From CADCVW01 sp035644935 (GTDB taxonomy: Bacteria > Pseudomonadota > Alphaproteobacteria > Sphingomonadales > Sphingomonadaceae), in assembly GCA_035644935.1 (NCBI GenBank), contig DASQNO010000032.1, positions 1 through 46,209 of the forward strand: a stretch of 46,209 nucleotides of DNA, in the 5' to 3' direction. Of this stretch, positions 7,408 to 14,643 are shown piece after piece. The notes beneath the pieces were generated by a model, which was given only the letters and a program-made list of their open reading frames with translations, made no database searches and was not told the origin of the DNA. Every line of letters begins with the position of its first letter. Positions within the stretch are counted from its first letter, which is position 1. Position numbers and translations under genes: made by a program.

Positions 7408-7572
7408 CTAGATATCCACAGGCTTTATCGGGACATCGCCTTCGTAACGCTGCTGTGCGACCACTTCCTTGATCGCCACGGCCTGGAACTGGGGCAGAAC
7501 ACCTTCGGCTTCGAGGAAACTGTCGAGCGTCGACCCCGTGTGCCGGTTTCCGCCGTATTGGTCGTCAGCCAT
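7408..7572 (-). CDS. 54-residue third gene of the HigBA operon
   Basis: The frame runs from an ATG at 7572 to TAG at 7408. The ATG lies 1 base after the higA stop codon, and a GAGG ribosome binding site sits in the end of higA, so translation is probably coupled. The peptide starts MADDQYGGNRHTGSTLDSFL and continues with an EAEGVLPQFQAVAIKEVVAQQ segment. That segment resembles the N-terminal part of a family of small antitoxin-type helix-turn-helix proteins (G-S-x-x-D-x-F-L-x-E-E-G ... A-I-K-x-V-x-A-x-Q), but the helix-turn-helix that normally follows is absent. It may be a real third component or a truncated antitoxin remnant. Confidence 0.65.
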   Translation of the reverse strand: MADDQYGGNRHTGSTLDSFLEAEGVLPQFQAVAIKEVVAQQRYEGDVPIKPVDI

Positions 7573-7573
7573 T

Positions 7574-7945
7574 CTAACCTCGCTCAGCCAACTTGTAGTC
7601 TTTGACGAGCACCCGTTCCGGCAATCGCCACGTCCCCGCGATCTTGCGGATCATCGGCAAGGTTAGGTGCCGCTTGCGGCGCAGGATCTCAGTGGCGCGC
7701 GACTCGCCCAGCAGTCCAGCGAGGTCGCTTCGCGTGCGGCCCGCTTCCACCATCGCAGCCTCGATCGCCTCGACGGGGTCGAGTTCGTCGGCTGGCCAGC
7801 GGCGCTCCTCGTAAGCCTCGACTAAGGTGGCGAGCACGTCGAGGCGGTCGCCTTCCGGCGTGCCCTCATCCGCGCCCCACAGCTTTTCGATTTCCTGTAG
7901 CGCGGCGCGGTGGTCCTCGTCGGTCTTGATGGGTCGGATGTCCAT
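7574..7945 (-). CDS. higA: HigA-type antitoxin
   Basis: The 123-residue protein starts MDIRPIKTDEDHRAALQEIE, the common N-terminus of HigA-type antitoxins paired with HigB_toxin nucleases. A helix-turn-helix occupies residues about 64-105 (VEAGRTRSDLAGLLGESRATEILRRKRHLT). Antitoxins of this type bind the toxin and repress the operon. It follows higB by 13 bases and is followed within 1 base by the 54-codon gene. Confidence 0.92.
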   Translation of the reverse strand: MDIRPIKTDEDHRAALQEIEKLWGADEGTPEGDRLDVLATLVEAYEERRWPADELDPVEAIEAAMVEAGRTRSDLAGLLGESRATEILRRKRHLTLPMIRKIAGTWRLPERVLVKDYKLAERG

Positions 7946-7958
7946 TCGCTTGTGCCCT

Positions 7959-8261
7959 TCAGAACAGATTGACCGTCAACGCATCGACCTTGTCGTACGC
8001 GGCATGCGTGCCGACGAACTTGACGAAAGCGATGCCGCGCCGCCAATCAACCGCGACGATCATCCGGTAGTCGCCGCCGGCGACCTCGAACCGCACGCGT
8101 TCGCCGTTCAGCGCCTTGGCCTTGGAAAAGGCCGCCTGAACATCCTGCGGGCCGGTCCATGTCGCCTCCCGCGTGACGCTGACCCAATGGGCCAAGGACG
8201 CGCGGGTCTCCGGGTGTTCGGCCGCGAACGCCGCGAGGGTGCTGCGCGCGATGATCCTCAC
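7959..8261 (-). CDS. higB: HigB-type toxin (mRNA interferase)
   Basis: The 100-residue protein matches the HigB_toxin family: MRIIARSTLAAFAAEHPETR at the start, a W in SLAHWVSVTREATWTGPQDV, the central R-VRFEVAGGDYRMIVAVDW strand set and the closing VKFVGTHAAYDKVDA. Such toxins cleave mRNA on the ribosome when the antitoxin is lost. It is the first gene of the minus-strand TA operon and marks the nusG-side end of the accessory island. Confidence 0.92.
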   Translation of the reverse strand: MRIIARSTLAAFAAEHPETRASLAHWVSVTREATWTGPQDVQAAFSKAKALNGERVRFEVAGGDYRMIVAVDWRRGIAFVKFVGTHAAYDKVDALTVNLF

Positions 8262-8310
8262 GGGCAGGGTATGGCATTTCCCAAGGTGGGAAGCAAGGGT
8301 GGGGAAGGGC

Positions 8311-8335
8311 CGTCACGGGAGTGAATCCCGTGACG
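8311..8335. other. Perfect 10-bp inverted repeat between higB and nusG
   Basis: The arms cgtcacggga and tcccgtgacg flank gtgaa. A second small palindrome, gattagc-tggc-gctaatc, lies at 8396-8413 just past the nusG stop. Neither has a T-tract. They may end the secE-nusG transcript or mark the edge of the inserted DNA. Confidence 0.5.
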
Positions 8336-8428
8336 TCGGTTGGGCTCTGCCGGCGCGAGGCCGTCAGCCCCGCCGGCCGGCATGCGCCGTCTCCCGATTA
8401 GCTGGCGCTAATCGAGTGCGGCTTTGCT

Positions 8429-8968
8429 CTACTTCGCCAATTCGACCTGTTCGAACTCCAGTTCCACCGGCGTCGCGCGGCCGAAGATGGAGACGGAGAC
8501 CTTGACCCGGCTGCGGTCGAAGTCGAGTTCCTCGACCAGGCCGTTGAAGCTCGCGAAGGGGCCATCGAGGACCTTGACGCTGTCGCCGATCTCGTAATCG
8601 ACGCTGATCTTGGCCTTGGGCGCGGCGGCGGCCTGTTCGTCCTTGGTGTTGAGGATGCGGTTGGCCTCGGCCTCGCTGATCGGCTGCGGCTTGCCCATGC
8701 TGCCCAGAAATCCCGTCACCTTGGGCGTGTTCTTGACGAGGTGATACACGTCGTCGTTCATCGCCAGCTTGGCGAGCACGTAGCCGGGGAAGAACTTCTT
8801 GTCGGACGTGACCTTCTTGCCGCGGCGGACCTCCGTCACCTTTTCGGTGGGGACCTCGACCGCCTCGACCAGGCTTTCCAGTCCCAGCCGCTGCGCCTCG
8901 CCCATGATGCTCTCGCGCACCTTGTTCTCGAAGCCCGAATAAGCGTGGATGATGTACCAGCGCGACAT
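8429..8968 (-). CDS. nusG: Transcription termination/antitermination protein NusG
   Basis: NusG (179 residues) binds RNA polymerase and couples it to Rho or to the ribosome. The ATG at 8968 gives MSRWYIIHAYSGFENKVRES; the frame extends further upstream but the start is fixed by the TAATG overlap with the secE stop. The NGN domain includes KKFFPGYVLAKLAMND and VTGFLG, and the C-terminal KOW domain starts near VKVLDGPFASFNGLVEELD. In the usual gene order rplK follows; here an accessory island does. Confidence 0.97.
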   Translation of the reverse strand: MSRWYIIHAYSGFENKVRESIMGEAQRLGLESLVEAVEVPTEKVTEVRRGKKVTSDKKFFPGYVLAKLAMNDDVYHLVKNTPKVTGFLGSMGKPQPISEAEANRILNTKDEQAAAAPKAKISVDYEIGDSVKVLDGPFASFNGLVEELDFDRSRVKVSVSIFGRATPVELEFEQVELAK

Positions 8969-9165
8969 TATTTGGCGAGCCCCAGGAGGAAGTTGACCAG
9001 CGCCGCGAACGTCGAATCCACCGCAAAGAAGAACAAGCCCAGCAGCGTCGTCAGGATCAGCACCATGACGCCCGTGGTCACCGTTTCCTTGCGCGTCGGC
9101 CACACGACCTTGGCGTTTTCGGCGCGGACTTGGCGGATGAACTCGCCGGGGGAAACTTTGGCCAT
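8968..9165 (-). CDS. secE: Preprotein translocase subunit SecE
   Basis: This is the 65-residue short form of SecE, one membrane segment, which clamps SecY in the Sec translocon. It shows the conserved FIRQVRAENAKVVWPTRKET ahead of the membrane helix VMVLILTTLLGLFFFAV. The stop codon overlaps the nusG start in TAATG. It lies downstream of tRNA-Trp in the usual order. Confidence 0.96.
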   Translation of the reverse strand: MAKVSPGEFIRQVRAENAKVVWPTRKETVTTGVMVLILTTLLGLFFFAVDSTFAALVNFLLGLAK

Positions 9166-9184
9166 GGGGACTTTCCGATAGAAG

Positions 9185-9220
9185 CGAGGCTCCGGACCGC
9201 TTGTGCGGTGCGGAGCCTCG
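9185..9220 (-). promoter_or_regulatory. Strong hairpin between tRNA-Trp and secE
   Basis: The arms cgaggctccg (9185-9194) and cggagcctcg (9211-9220) pair fully, and the inner accgc/gcggt extends the stem around a ttgt loop with one mismatch. It lies in the about 120-base leader between the tRNA and secE. It could be a processing signal for the tRNA, an attenuator or a terminator; a clear T-tract is not seen. Confidence 0.45.
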
Positions 9221-9283
9221 AGAATGCTTATCTAGCGCGCCGCGGAGCCCCTGTGAAGGGCCGTCCGAACGCCGCATGGAAGG

Positions 9284-9359
9284 TGGCAGGAGTAGGGGGA
9301 CTCGAACCCACGGCCCTCGGTTTTGGAGACCGATGCTCTACCAACTGAGCTATACTCCT
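9284..9359 (-). tRNA. tRNA-Trp (anticodon CCA)
   Basis: The minus strand folds as a full cloverleaf: acceptor AGGAGTA/TACTCCT, D-arm AGCTCAGTTGGTAGAGC, anticodon loop around CTCCAAA with anticodon CCA, and T-arm GTGGGTTCGAGTCCC. A G discriminator is followed by an encoded CCA end. Its place just upstream of secE is the common bacterial arrangement. Confidence 0.97.
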
Positions 9360-9408
9360 ATCGAAAACCTCCTACCCCCCCAATTTTTTCGCGGCAACCC
9401 GCTTCGCG

Positions 9409-11184
9409 CTACGCCGCGATGTCATAGGGCTGGATTTCGCCGGAAAGGTAGAGATTGCGCGCCTTGGCGCGCGACAGCTTGCCCGAACTGGTCCGGGGCA
9501 GCGTCTTGGGCGGCACGAGCTCGATCACGCAGTTCATTCCCGTGATCGCGCGCACCCGCTCCCGGATCTCGTTGCGCAGCCGCGTCCGCTCCGCGCCGTC
9601 GGAGGTGCGGCAGTGAACCAGAACCGCCGGCGTCTCCTCGCCGCCCGCCGTCGTTATGCCGAAGGCCGCGATGTCGCCCGACTTGAACCCGGGCAACTGC
9701 TCCACCGCCCACTCGATATCCTGCGGCCAATGGTTCTTGCCGTTGATGATGATCATGTCCTTGGCCCGGCCCACAATGTAGATGTAGCCGTCCGACAGAT
9801 ACCCCATGTCACCGGTGTCGAGCCAACCGTCTTGAGACAGGCAGGCGCGCGTCGCCTGCTCGTCGCGGAAGTAGCCGGCCATGACGGACGGCCCGCGGCA
9901 GAACACCTTTCCGATCGCGCGGTCCGGGAGAGCGGCGCCGTCCTCGTCGCGCACCGCGATCTCCATGTCGCGCACGGCCTTGCCGCAGTTGACGACCGCG
10001 CGGAACCGCTTGGGGCGATTGCGCTTGTCGTCGCCGCCCGACAGCGCGGTCTCCTCGACCAGTTCCATGACGATGCCTTCGCCCGGTGGCATGATCGACA
10101 CGGCCAGGGTCGCTTCCGCCAGCCCATAGCTCGGCACGAAGCTGGCGGCCTTGAACCCAGCAGCATCGAATGCGTCGACGAAGGCTTGCATGACGTCGGG
10201 GCGGATCATGTCGGCACCATTGCCCGCCAGCCGCCAACGGGACAGGTCGAAGCGCGTGGCAACGTCCATCTGACTGGACACGCGGCGTGCGCAGATGTCG
10301 TAGCCGAAAGTCGGCGAATAGGAGATCGACGTGCCCTCGTTCCGCGTGATCAGGTCCAGCCACGCCAGCGGACGGCGGGCGAAGTCCTCCGTTTTGAGGT
10401 AGTCCGTCGACGTCTGGTTCGCCACGGGCGACAGGAAGCATCCGACCAGACCCATGTCGTGATACCATGGGAGCCAGGACACACAGCGGTCGCTGTCGCG
10501 GACCTCCATGCCGTGGCCGTGCGCGGCCAGGTTGTTGAGAAGCGCGCGGTGCGTGATGACGACGCCGTGCGGGAAGCGCGTGGAGCCGCTGGAATATTGC
10601 AGATAGGCGATGTCGTCCGGCGCGGCGCTGGGGAGTGGCACCGGGGCCGCATCGCGCGAGGCGAAATCCTCCCAGGTCAGACCGGGAACCGATGCGACGC
10701 GGGCGGCGTCGGCGGCGAGGCCGGCGATCTCGCGCGGGTAGAAAAGCAGCTTGGGGTCGGAACTCTTCAACTGCACGGCCAACTGGTCGATGTAGGAAAC
10801 GCGACCGCCAAACGAGGTCGGCAGCGGCAGGGGAACGGGCCATGCGCCCGCGTATATGACGCCGAAGAAGAGCGCTGCGAATTCCGGGCCGGTCTCCGCG
10901 ATCAACGCGACCCGATCCGTCGGCGAGACGCCCGCCGCGATCAATCGATACGCGGCGGCCAGTGCGTCCTGGCGCATCTCGGCATAGGGGTACGGGCGGC
11001 TTAGTCGCCCGCGCGCGTCGTGGAAGTTCAATCCACGTTTGCCGGTCGCGGCGTAATCGAGCGCAGCGCCAAGCGTGTCGAAGTTCGCGATCCGACGCGG
11101 CAGCGCATCGTAAGTCGGGGTCGGCACCAATGCAGGCACGACTGCGATCGGCGCATTCCCCCGGACGGCGGTGGTGTCAGGCAA
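9409..11184 (-). CDS. Fatty acyl-AMP ligase
   Basis: This is a 591-residue adenylate-forming enzyme that activates a fatty acid as acyl-AMP for transfer to an acyl carrier protein. Motifs are YLQYSSGSTRFPHGVVITH (A3), WLPWYHDMGLVGCFL, the FAAL-type SYSPTFGYDICARR segment, YGLAEATLAVS, DTGDMGYL, GRAKDMIIINGKNHWPQDIE and the catalytic lysine in TSSGKLSR. The FAAL rather than CoA-ligase assignment rests on the HDMGL and NFGYDLC-like signatures. No acyl carrier protein or polyketide synthase is adjacent, so its product is unknown. It ends about 50 bases from tRNA-Trp and is divergent from recX. Confidence 0.9.
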   Translation of the reverse strand: MPDTTAVRGNAPIAVVPALVPTPTYDALPRRIANFDTLGAALDYAATGKRGLNFHDARGRLSRPYPYAEMRQDALAAAYRLIAAGVSPTDRVALIAETGPEFAALFFGVIYAGAWPVPLPLPTSFGGRVSYIDQLAVQLKSSDPKLLFYPREIAGLAADAARVASVPGLTWEDFASRDAAPVPLPSAAPDDIAYLQYSSGSTRFPHGVVITHRALLNNLAAHGHGMEVRDSDRCVSWLPWYHDMGLVGCFLSPVANQTSTDYLKTEDFARRPLAWLDLITRNEGTSISYSPTFGYDICARRVSSQMDVATRFDLSRWRLAGNGADMIRPDVMQAFVDAFDAAGFKAASFVPSYGLAEATLAVSIMPPGEGIVMELVEETALSGGDDKRNRPKRFRAVVNCGKAVRDMEIAVRDEDGAALPDRAIGKVFCRGPSVMAGYFRDEQATRACLSQDGWLDTGDMGYLSDGYIYIVGRAKDMIIINGKNHWPQDIEWAVEQLPGFKSGDIAAFGITTAGGEETPAVLVHCRTSDGAERTRLRNEIRERVRAITGMNCVIELVPPKTLPRTSSGKLSRAKARNLYLSGEIQPYDIAA

Positions 11185-11218
11185 TCGACCGCATCCTCAT
11201 TAATCTGGGGGCGCTGGC

Positions 11219-11836
11219 ATGCGCGCCCGAGACTGGCAATTTCCGGCTCCAGTGTGGCACAAAGAAGGCGTGTTCATTCCGAGCCGCAAACAGATCAGGT
11301 CGCAGGGCGCTCGCGAGCGGCGCGAAGGGCCGGCGCTGGATGCTGAAGCGCTTGAACGGCTGGGCTTGCATTATGTGGGTCGTTACGCGACGTCGCGAGG
11401 CAAGCTGATCGCCTATCTGAAACGCAAACTGACCGAGCGCGGGTGGGTCGGCGATCAGGCCCCCGATCTTGCGGCGCAGGTCGAGCGTTACGCGGCGTTG
11501 GGTTATGTCGACGACCAGGCTTTTGCCGAGGCGCGGGCGCGGTCTCTTGGTGGACGCGGCTACGGTCAGGGGCGAGTTCGTCAGGCGCTGCATGCCGCCA
11601 GGATCGACGAGGAGCACGCGGCGAGCGCTCACGAAATCGCGTTCGATGGGCGCTGGGCCGCGGCGCTGCGCTACGCCGAGAAACGCCGCATCGGACCTTG
11701 GGCACGCGTCGAACCGGACCGGCCTGCGCGTCAGAAGGCGATCGCGGCCATGATCCGTGGCGGTCATGATTTCGAGCTGGCCCGCGTCATCGTTTCCGCT
11801 CAGCCGGGCGAGATCCCGGAAGATGTTCCGAAATGA
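11219..11836 (+). CDS. recX: RecX-family regulatory protein
   Basis: The 205-residue protein has the RecX helical repeat pattern: HYVGRYATSRGKLIAYLKRKLTERG (about 51-75), then YAALGYVDDQAFAEARARSL and GYGQGRVRQALHAARIDEE. RecX proteins modulate RecA filaments. recA is not adjacent. The ATG at 11219 has a fair upstream G-rich site; an in-frame GTG at 11270 would trim 17 residues that show no conservation pattern and would widen the 34-base gap to the divergent fatty acyl-AMP ligase gene. Confidence 0.82.
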   Translation: MRARDWQFPAPVWHKEGVFIPSRKQIRSQGARERREGPALDAEALERLGLHYVGRYATSRGKLIAYLKRKLTERGWVGDQAPDLAAQVERYAALGYVDDQAFAEARARSLGGRGYGQGRVRQALHAARIDEEHAASAHEIAFDGRWAAALRYAEKRRIGPWARVEPDRPARQKAIAAMIRGGHDFELARVIVSAQPGEIPEDVPK

Positions 11837-11886
11837 TGCGCGGCCGGTTCCATTGGCCGCACCTGTCATGCTAGTTTGCCCGGGAA

Positions 11887-12528
11887 ATGACGGGCGATCA
11901 GGAGAATAGAAGCGCGGACTGGCCGCACGAAGAGCGCGACCAGGCAAGCGAAAGCGATGACGCTTCCGCGCGAGATTCATCCCCCGACGACCGAGGATCA
12001 GTGTCTGACGCCGACGGCGTCTCCTTCAAGGTGTCGGGAACCATCAAATGGTTTGATGCGACGCGGGGCTTCGGTTTTCTTGTCAGCGACTCCGTAAGGG
12101 GCGACATACTCGTCCACTTCAGCGTATTGCGCGCCCACGGCCGCAGGAGCCTGCCTGAAGGCGCGCGGCTGGAGGCGGTCGTCGCACTTGAAAAGCGTGG
12201 CTTGCAGGCTCGCGAGATTCTGTCGATTGATCTGGCTGACGCAGTGGCTGCACCGCCGCGGATCCGTACCGCCGCCAGAGCGGACCGCGATGCGCTTGTA
12301 GACACGTCGGGCGACTTCGAAGCGGTCACGGTCAAGTGGTTCAACCGGCTAAAGGGCTATGGCTTTCTGACGCGCGGGGACGGCTCCGAGGCGGACGTGT
12401 TCGTGCACATGGAGACGGTGCGTCGCGCGGGACTGTACGATCCGCAGCCCGGTGACGCGCTGGTCGCGCGCATCGCCGAGGGAGACAAAGGCCTTCTCGC
12501 GGTCGCACTGGAGGATGCGCATGATTAG
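11887..12528 (+). CDS. Dual cold-shock domain protein
   Basis: The 213-residue protein has an acidic, disordered N-terminus (1-46) and two cold-shock domains, about 49-115 and 145-211. Each has the RNP motifs: GTIKWFDATRGFGFLVSD with ILVHFSVL, and VTVKWFNRLKGYGFLTRG with VFVHMETV. Such double-CSD proteins are typical of alphaproteobacteria and bind single-stranded RNA or DNA. The stop codon overlaps the start of the DUF192 gene. Confidence 0.93.
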   Translation: MTGDQENRSADWPHEERDQASESDDASARDSSPDDRGSVSDADGVSFKVSGTIKWFDATRGFGFLVSDSVRGDILVHFSVLRAHGRRSLPEGARLEAVVALEKRGLQAREILSIDLADAVAAPPRIRTAARADRDALVDTSGDFEAVTVKWFNRLKGYGFLTRGDGSEADVFVHMETVRRAGLYDPQPGDALVARIAEGDKGLLAVALEDAHD

Positions 12529-13006
12529 GGGTTGGGCTGCCGCGACGCTGCTGGGGCTGGCGGCTTGCAACGGCGTGCCGGCGGCGACGGCCAACGGCGA
12601 TGCGGCCGCAAGCGCCACACGCTCCGCGGCGGGTCTGGAAATCGTGCCCCTGACGATCCAGTCGCGCGGGCAGTTCCATCGCTTTCAGGTAGAGGTCGCG
12701 CGAACGGCCGAACAGCAGTCGCAGGGCTTGATGTACCGCGAACGCTTGGCGCCCGATCAGGGCATGATGTTTCCTTTCGACCCGCCGCGCGCTGCGAGCT
12801 TCTGGATGAAAAACACGCCCAACTCGCTCGACCTGATCTTCGTGGGCACGGATGGGCGGATCGAAAGCATTGCGGCGGACGCGGTTCCCTTCAGCGAGGA
12901 GAACCTGCGGTCGTTGGGCGTCGTGGCGGGGGTCTTGGAGATCGCCGGGGGCCGCGCCGCCGAACTGGGGCTCCAGGCCGGGGATACCGTGAAGTGGGGC
13001 AGGTGA
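12521..13006 (+). CDS. DUF192 family lipoprotein
   Basis: The chosen ATG at 12521 lies 6 bases after a GGAGG site; an ATG two codons earlier (12515) abuts that site. The protein has 161 residues. A lipoprotein signal ends in LLGLAAC, so it is probably exported and lipid-anchored. The DUF192 core includes VEVARTAEQQSQGLMYRERL, GMMFPF, FWMKNTPNSLDLIFV and LEIAGGRAAELGLQAGD. The function of DUF192 is not established. It overlaps the dual cold-shock gene by 8 bases. Confidence 0.9.
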   Translation: MIRGWAAATLLGLAACNGVPAATANGDAAASATRSAAGLEIVPLTIQSRGQFHRFQVEVARTAEQQSQGLMYRERLAPDQGMMFPFDPPRAASFWMKNTPNSLDLIFVGTDGRIESIAADAVPFSEENLRSLGVVAGVLEIAGGRAAELGLQAGDTVKWGR

Positions 13007-13050
13007 GGCGAGCCTTGCCTCCGGCCACGCATCGGCGCTAGGCGGCGGGC

Positions 13051-13434
13051 ATGAGGTTATTTGGTTGGGTGTTTACCTGGTGGAACGGCGGCACGCTGGG
13101 CACGCGGCTGTTCAGCTGGCGTCGCGGCGAGCAGGTCGGCAGCGACGAGCAAGGGAATACCTATTTTCGCGACCGCAAGAACCCGGCCAAGCGCTGGATC
13201 ATGTACAACGGCCCCAACGACGCCGCCCGAATAGCTCCGGAATGGTGGGGCTGGCTGCACGGCACGTTCGACGGACTGCCGGACGAGGTGCTGCCCCCGC
13301 CGCGCGCGTGGGAGAAACCCACATCGGGGAACATGACGGGGACGCCGCTGGCGCACAAGCCGTCGGGCGCGCTGGACAAGCTGGGCGATCGGCCCGCGGC
13401 GACGGGGGATTACACCGCCTGGACGCCGGGCTGA
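13051..13434 (+). CDS. NDUFA12-family complex I accessory subunit
   Basis: The 127-residue protein matches the NDUFA12/B17.2 family, a supernumerary subunit of NADH:ubiquinone oxidoreductase in alphaproteobacteria and mitochondria. It shows GTLGTRLFSWRRGEQVG, DEQGNTYF, KRWIMYNG and PEWWGWLHGTFDGLP. It stands before the mlaD-like gene, a context common in this class. Confidence 0.93.
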   Translation: MRLFGWVFTWWNGGTLGTRLFSWRRGEQVGSDEQGNTYFRDRKNPAKRWIMYNGPNDAARIAPEWWGWLHGTFDGLPDEVLPPPRAWEKPTSGNMTGTPLAHKPSGALDKLGDRPAATGDYTAWTPG

Positions 13435-13438
13435 TCGC

Positions 13439-13981
13439 GTGAAGCCGACGATGCGCGCGCACCGAACGGAGGCCCTTGTCGGGTTGGCCGTCGTCCTGAT
13501 CGCACTGGCCTTCGTGCTGTACGCCTGGCAGCGGACCGGCGGTAGCGGCGGCGGGATGCGGGTGACTGCCTTGTTCCCCAGCGCCAACGGCATCGCCGTA
13601 GGAACCGATGTCCGCGTGGCGGGCCTTCGGGTGGGACAGGTGACGGGCCACAAGCTGGACCAGCAGAGCTTCCAGGCGGAGGTCACCCTGGCGCTCGACG
13701 ATACGTTGCGGATCCCGGCTGACAGCAGCGCGGCGATTACGGCGGAAAGCCTGCTCGGCGGAAGTTACGTCGCGCTGGTGCCGGGCGGGGCCAGCGAGCC
13801 TATGAAACACGGCGATGTCATCGTCGAAACGCAAGGGTCGGTCGACATGATGAGCCTGATCGGTGGCGTCATCAACCGCAGCGGCGATGGGGGCGGTGAG
13901 GGCGCGGCCGCGCCGAGGTCGACCATGGACGAGGCGCCTGCGTCCCCCGCCGACGCACCTGCCGAAACCCCGAACCCGTGA
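13439..13981 (+). CDS. MlaD/MCE-domain phospholipid transport protein
   Basis: The 180-residue protein starts at GTG 13439, 4 bases after the NDUFA12 stop; an ATG at 13451 is an alternative. A single N-terminal membrane segment (about 14-30) precedes an MCE domain with VTALFPSANGIAVGTDVRVAGLRVGQV and GGSYVALVPGG. MlaD proteins form the periplasmic lipid-shuttling ring with MlaEF, but no mlaE or mlaF lies in the window. The stop overlaps the next gene in GTGA. Confidence 0.88.
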   Translation: MKPTMRAHRTEALVGLAVVLIALAFVLYAWQRTGGSGGGMRVTALFPSANGIAVGTDVRVAGLRVGQVTGHKLDQQSFQAEVTLALDDTLRIPADSSAAITAESLLGGSYVALVPGGASEPMKHGDVIVETQGSVDMMSLIGGVINRSGDGGGEGAAAPRSTMDEAPASPADAPAETPNP

Positions 13982-14643
13982 TCCGCAGGACGTTCTGCTT
14001 TCCGGCGCTGGCGGCGCTTGCCGCCTGTGGGAGCCAGGGTCCGGCAAGCGATGCGAATGCCGAGCGCAAGGCGCGGCCGGCTCCGGTGCGCATCGAACGC
14101 GCACCGGTCGCCGCGCCGGCCGTTTCGAGCGAGGGCACGACACCGATGGCGGAGCGCGCGGCGGTGATAGGGCTGCTGAACAAGCGAAACGGCATTTCCA
14201 CGGACCTTCAGATGCGGCCCGGGGAGGCGCTGCGCGTCGGCGACGCGATCGTGCGCCTGCGCGCGTGCGAGACGACGGCGCCGTGGGAGCCGGAGGTGCT
14301 GACCGGCGCGTTCCTGCAGCTGGACGTGCAGGGGACGGACGAGCAGTTCCGTCGCGTCTTTTCCGGCTGGGTCTACAAGGAAACGCCGTCGCTCAACGTC
14401 GTCGAGCACCCGGTCTACGACGTGTGGCCCAAGAGCTGCGCTATGACGCATCCCGGCGCGGGGGAGGGGACGCTGGTGGCGCCCGACAGTAATGCGTCGA
14501 GCGCGGAGAAGTCAGGTAAGGCGGGATCGACGAAGGCCCCGGCGCGGCCCAGGCCTTCCCGGCCGAGGCCGGCCCCGCCGCCACCCGCTCCGCCCGTCGT
14601 CGCATCGCCGGCGGCAACGGCGGCGCCGAGCACCGCGGCGTAA
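13978..14643 (+). CDS. DUF2155 lipoprotein
   Basis: The 221-residue protein starts at a GTG overlapping the mlaD-like stop. A lipoprotein-type signal ends LAACGS. The DUF2155 domain spans about 60-150: AVIGLLNKRNGISTDLQMRPG, RLRACETTAPWEPE, TGAFLQLDV and SGWVYKETPSLNVVEHPVYDVW. The remaining 70 residues are Pro/Ala/Arg-rich. Its last 229 bases lie antisense to the 3' end of aat, and the low-complexity tail matches the antisense of the Gly-rich part of Aat. Function is unknown; the domain is widespread in alphaproteobacteria. Confidence 0.85.
   Translation: MIRRTFCFPALAALAACGSQGPASDANAERKARPAPVRIERAPVAAPAVSSEGTTPMAERAAVIGLLNKRNGISTDLQMRPGEALRVGDAIVRLRACETTAPWEPEVLTGAFLQLDVQGTDEQFRRVFSGWVYKETPSLNVVEHPVYDVWPKSCAMTHPGAGEGTLVAPDSNASSAEKSGKAGSTKAPARPRPSRPRPAPPPPAPPVVASPAATAAPSTAA

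Noticed and set aside
7086..7472. Plus-strand short frames in the spacer between the winged-helix-like gene and the TA operon
   Set aside because: They have no ribosome binding site, no family pattern and partly run antisense to the 54-codon gene.
3986..8428. Prophage or integrative element with att sites
   Set aside because: No integrase, transposase or phage structural gene and no flanking direct repeat could be found around the island by eye.
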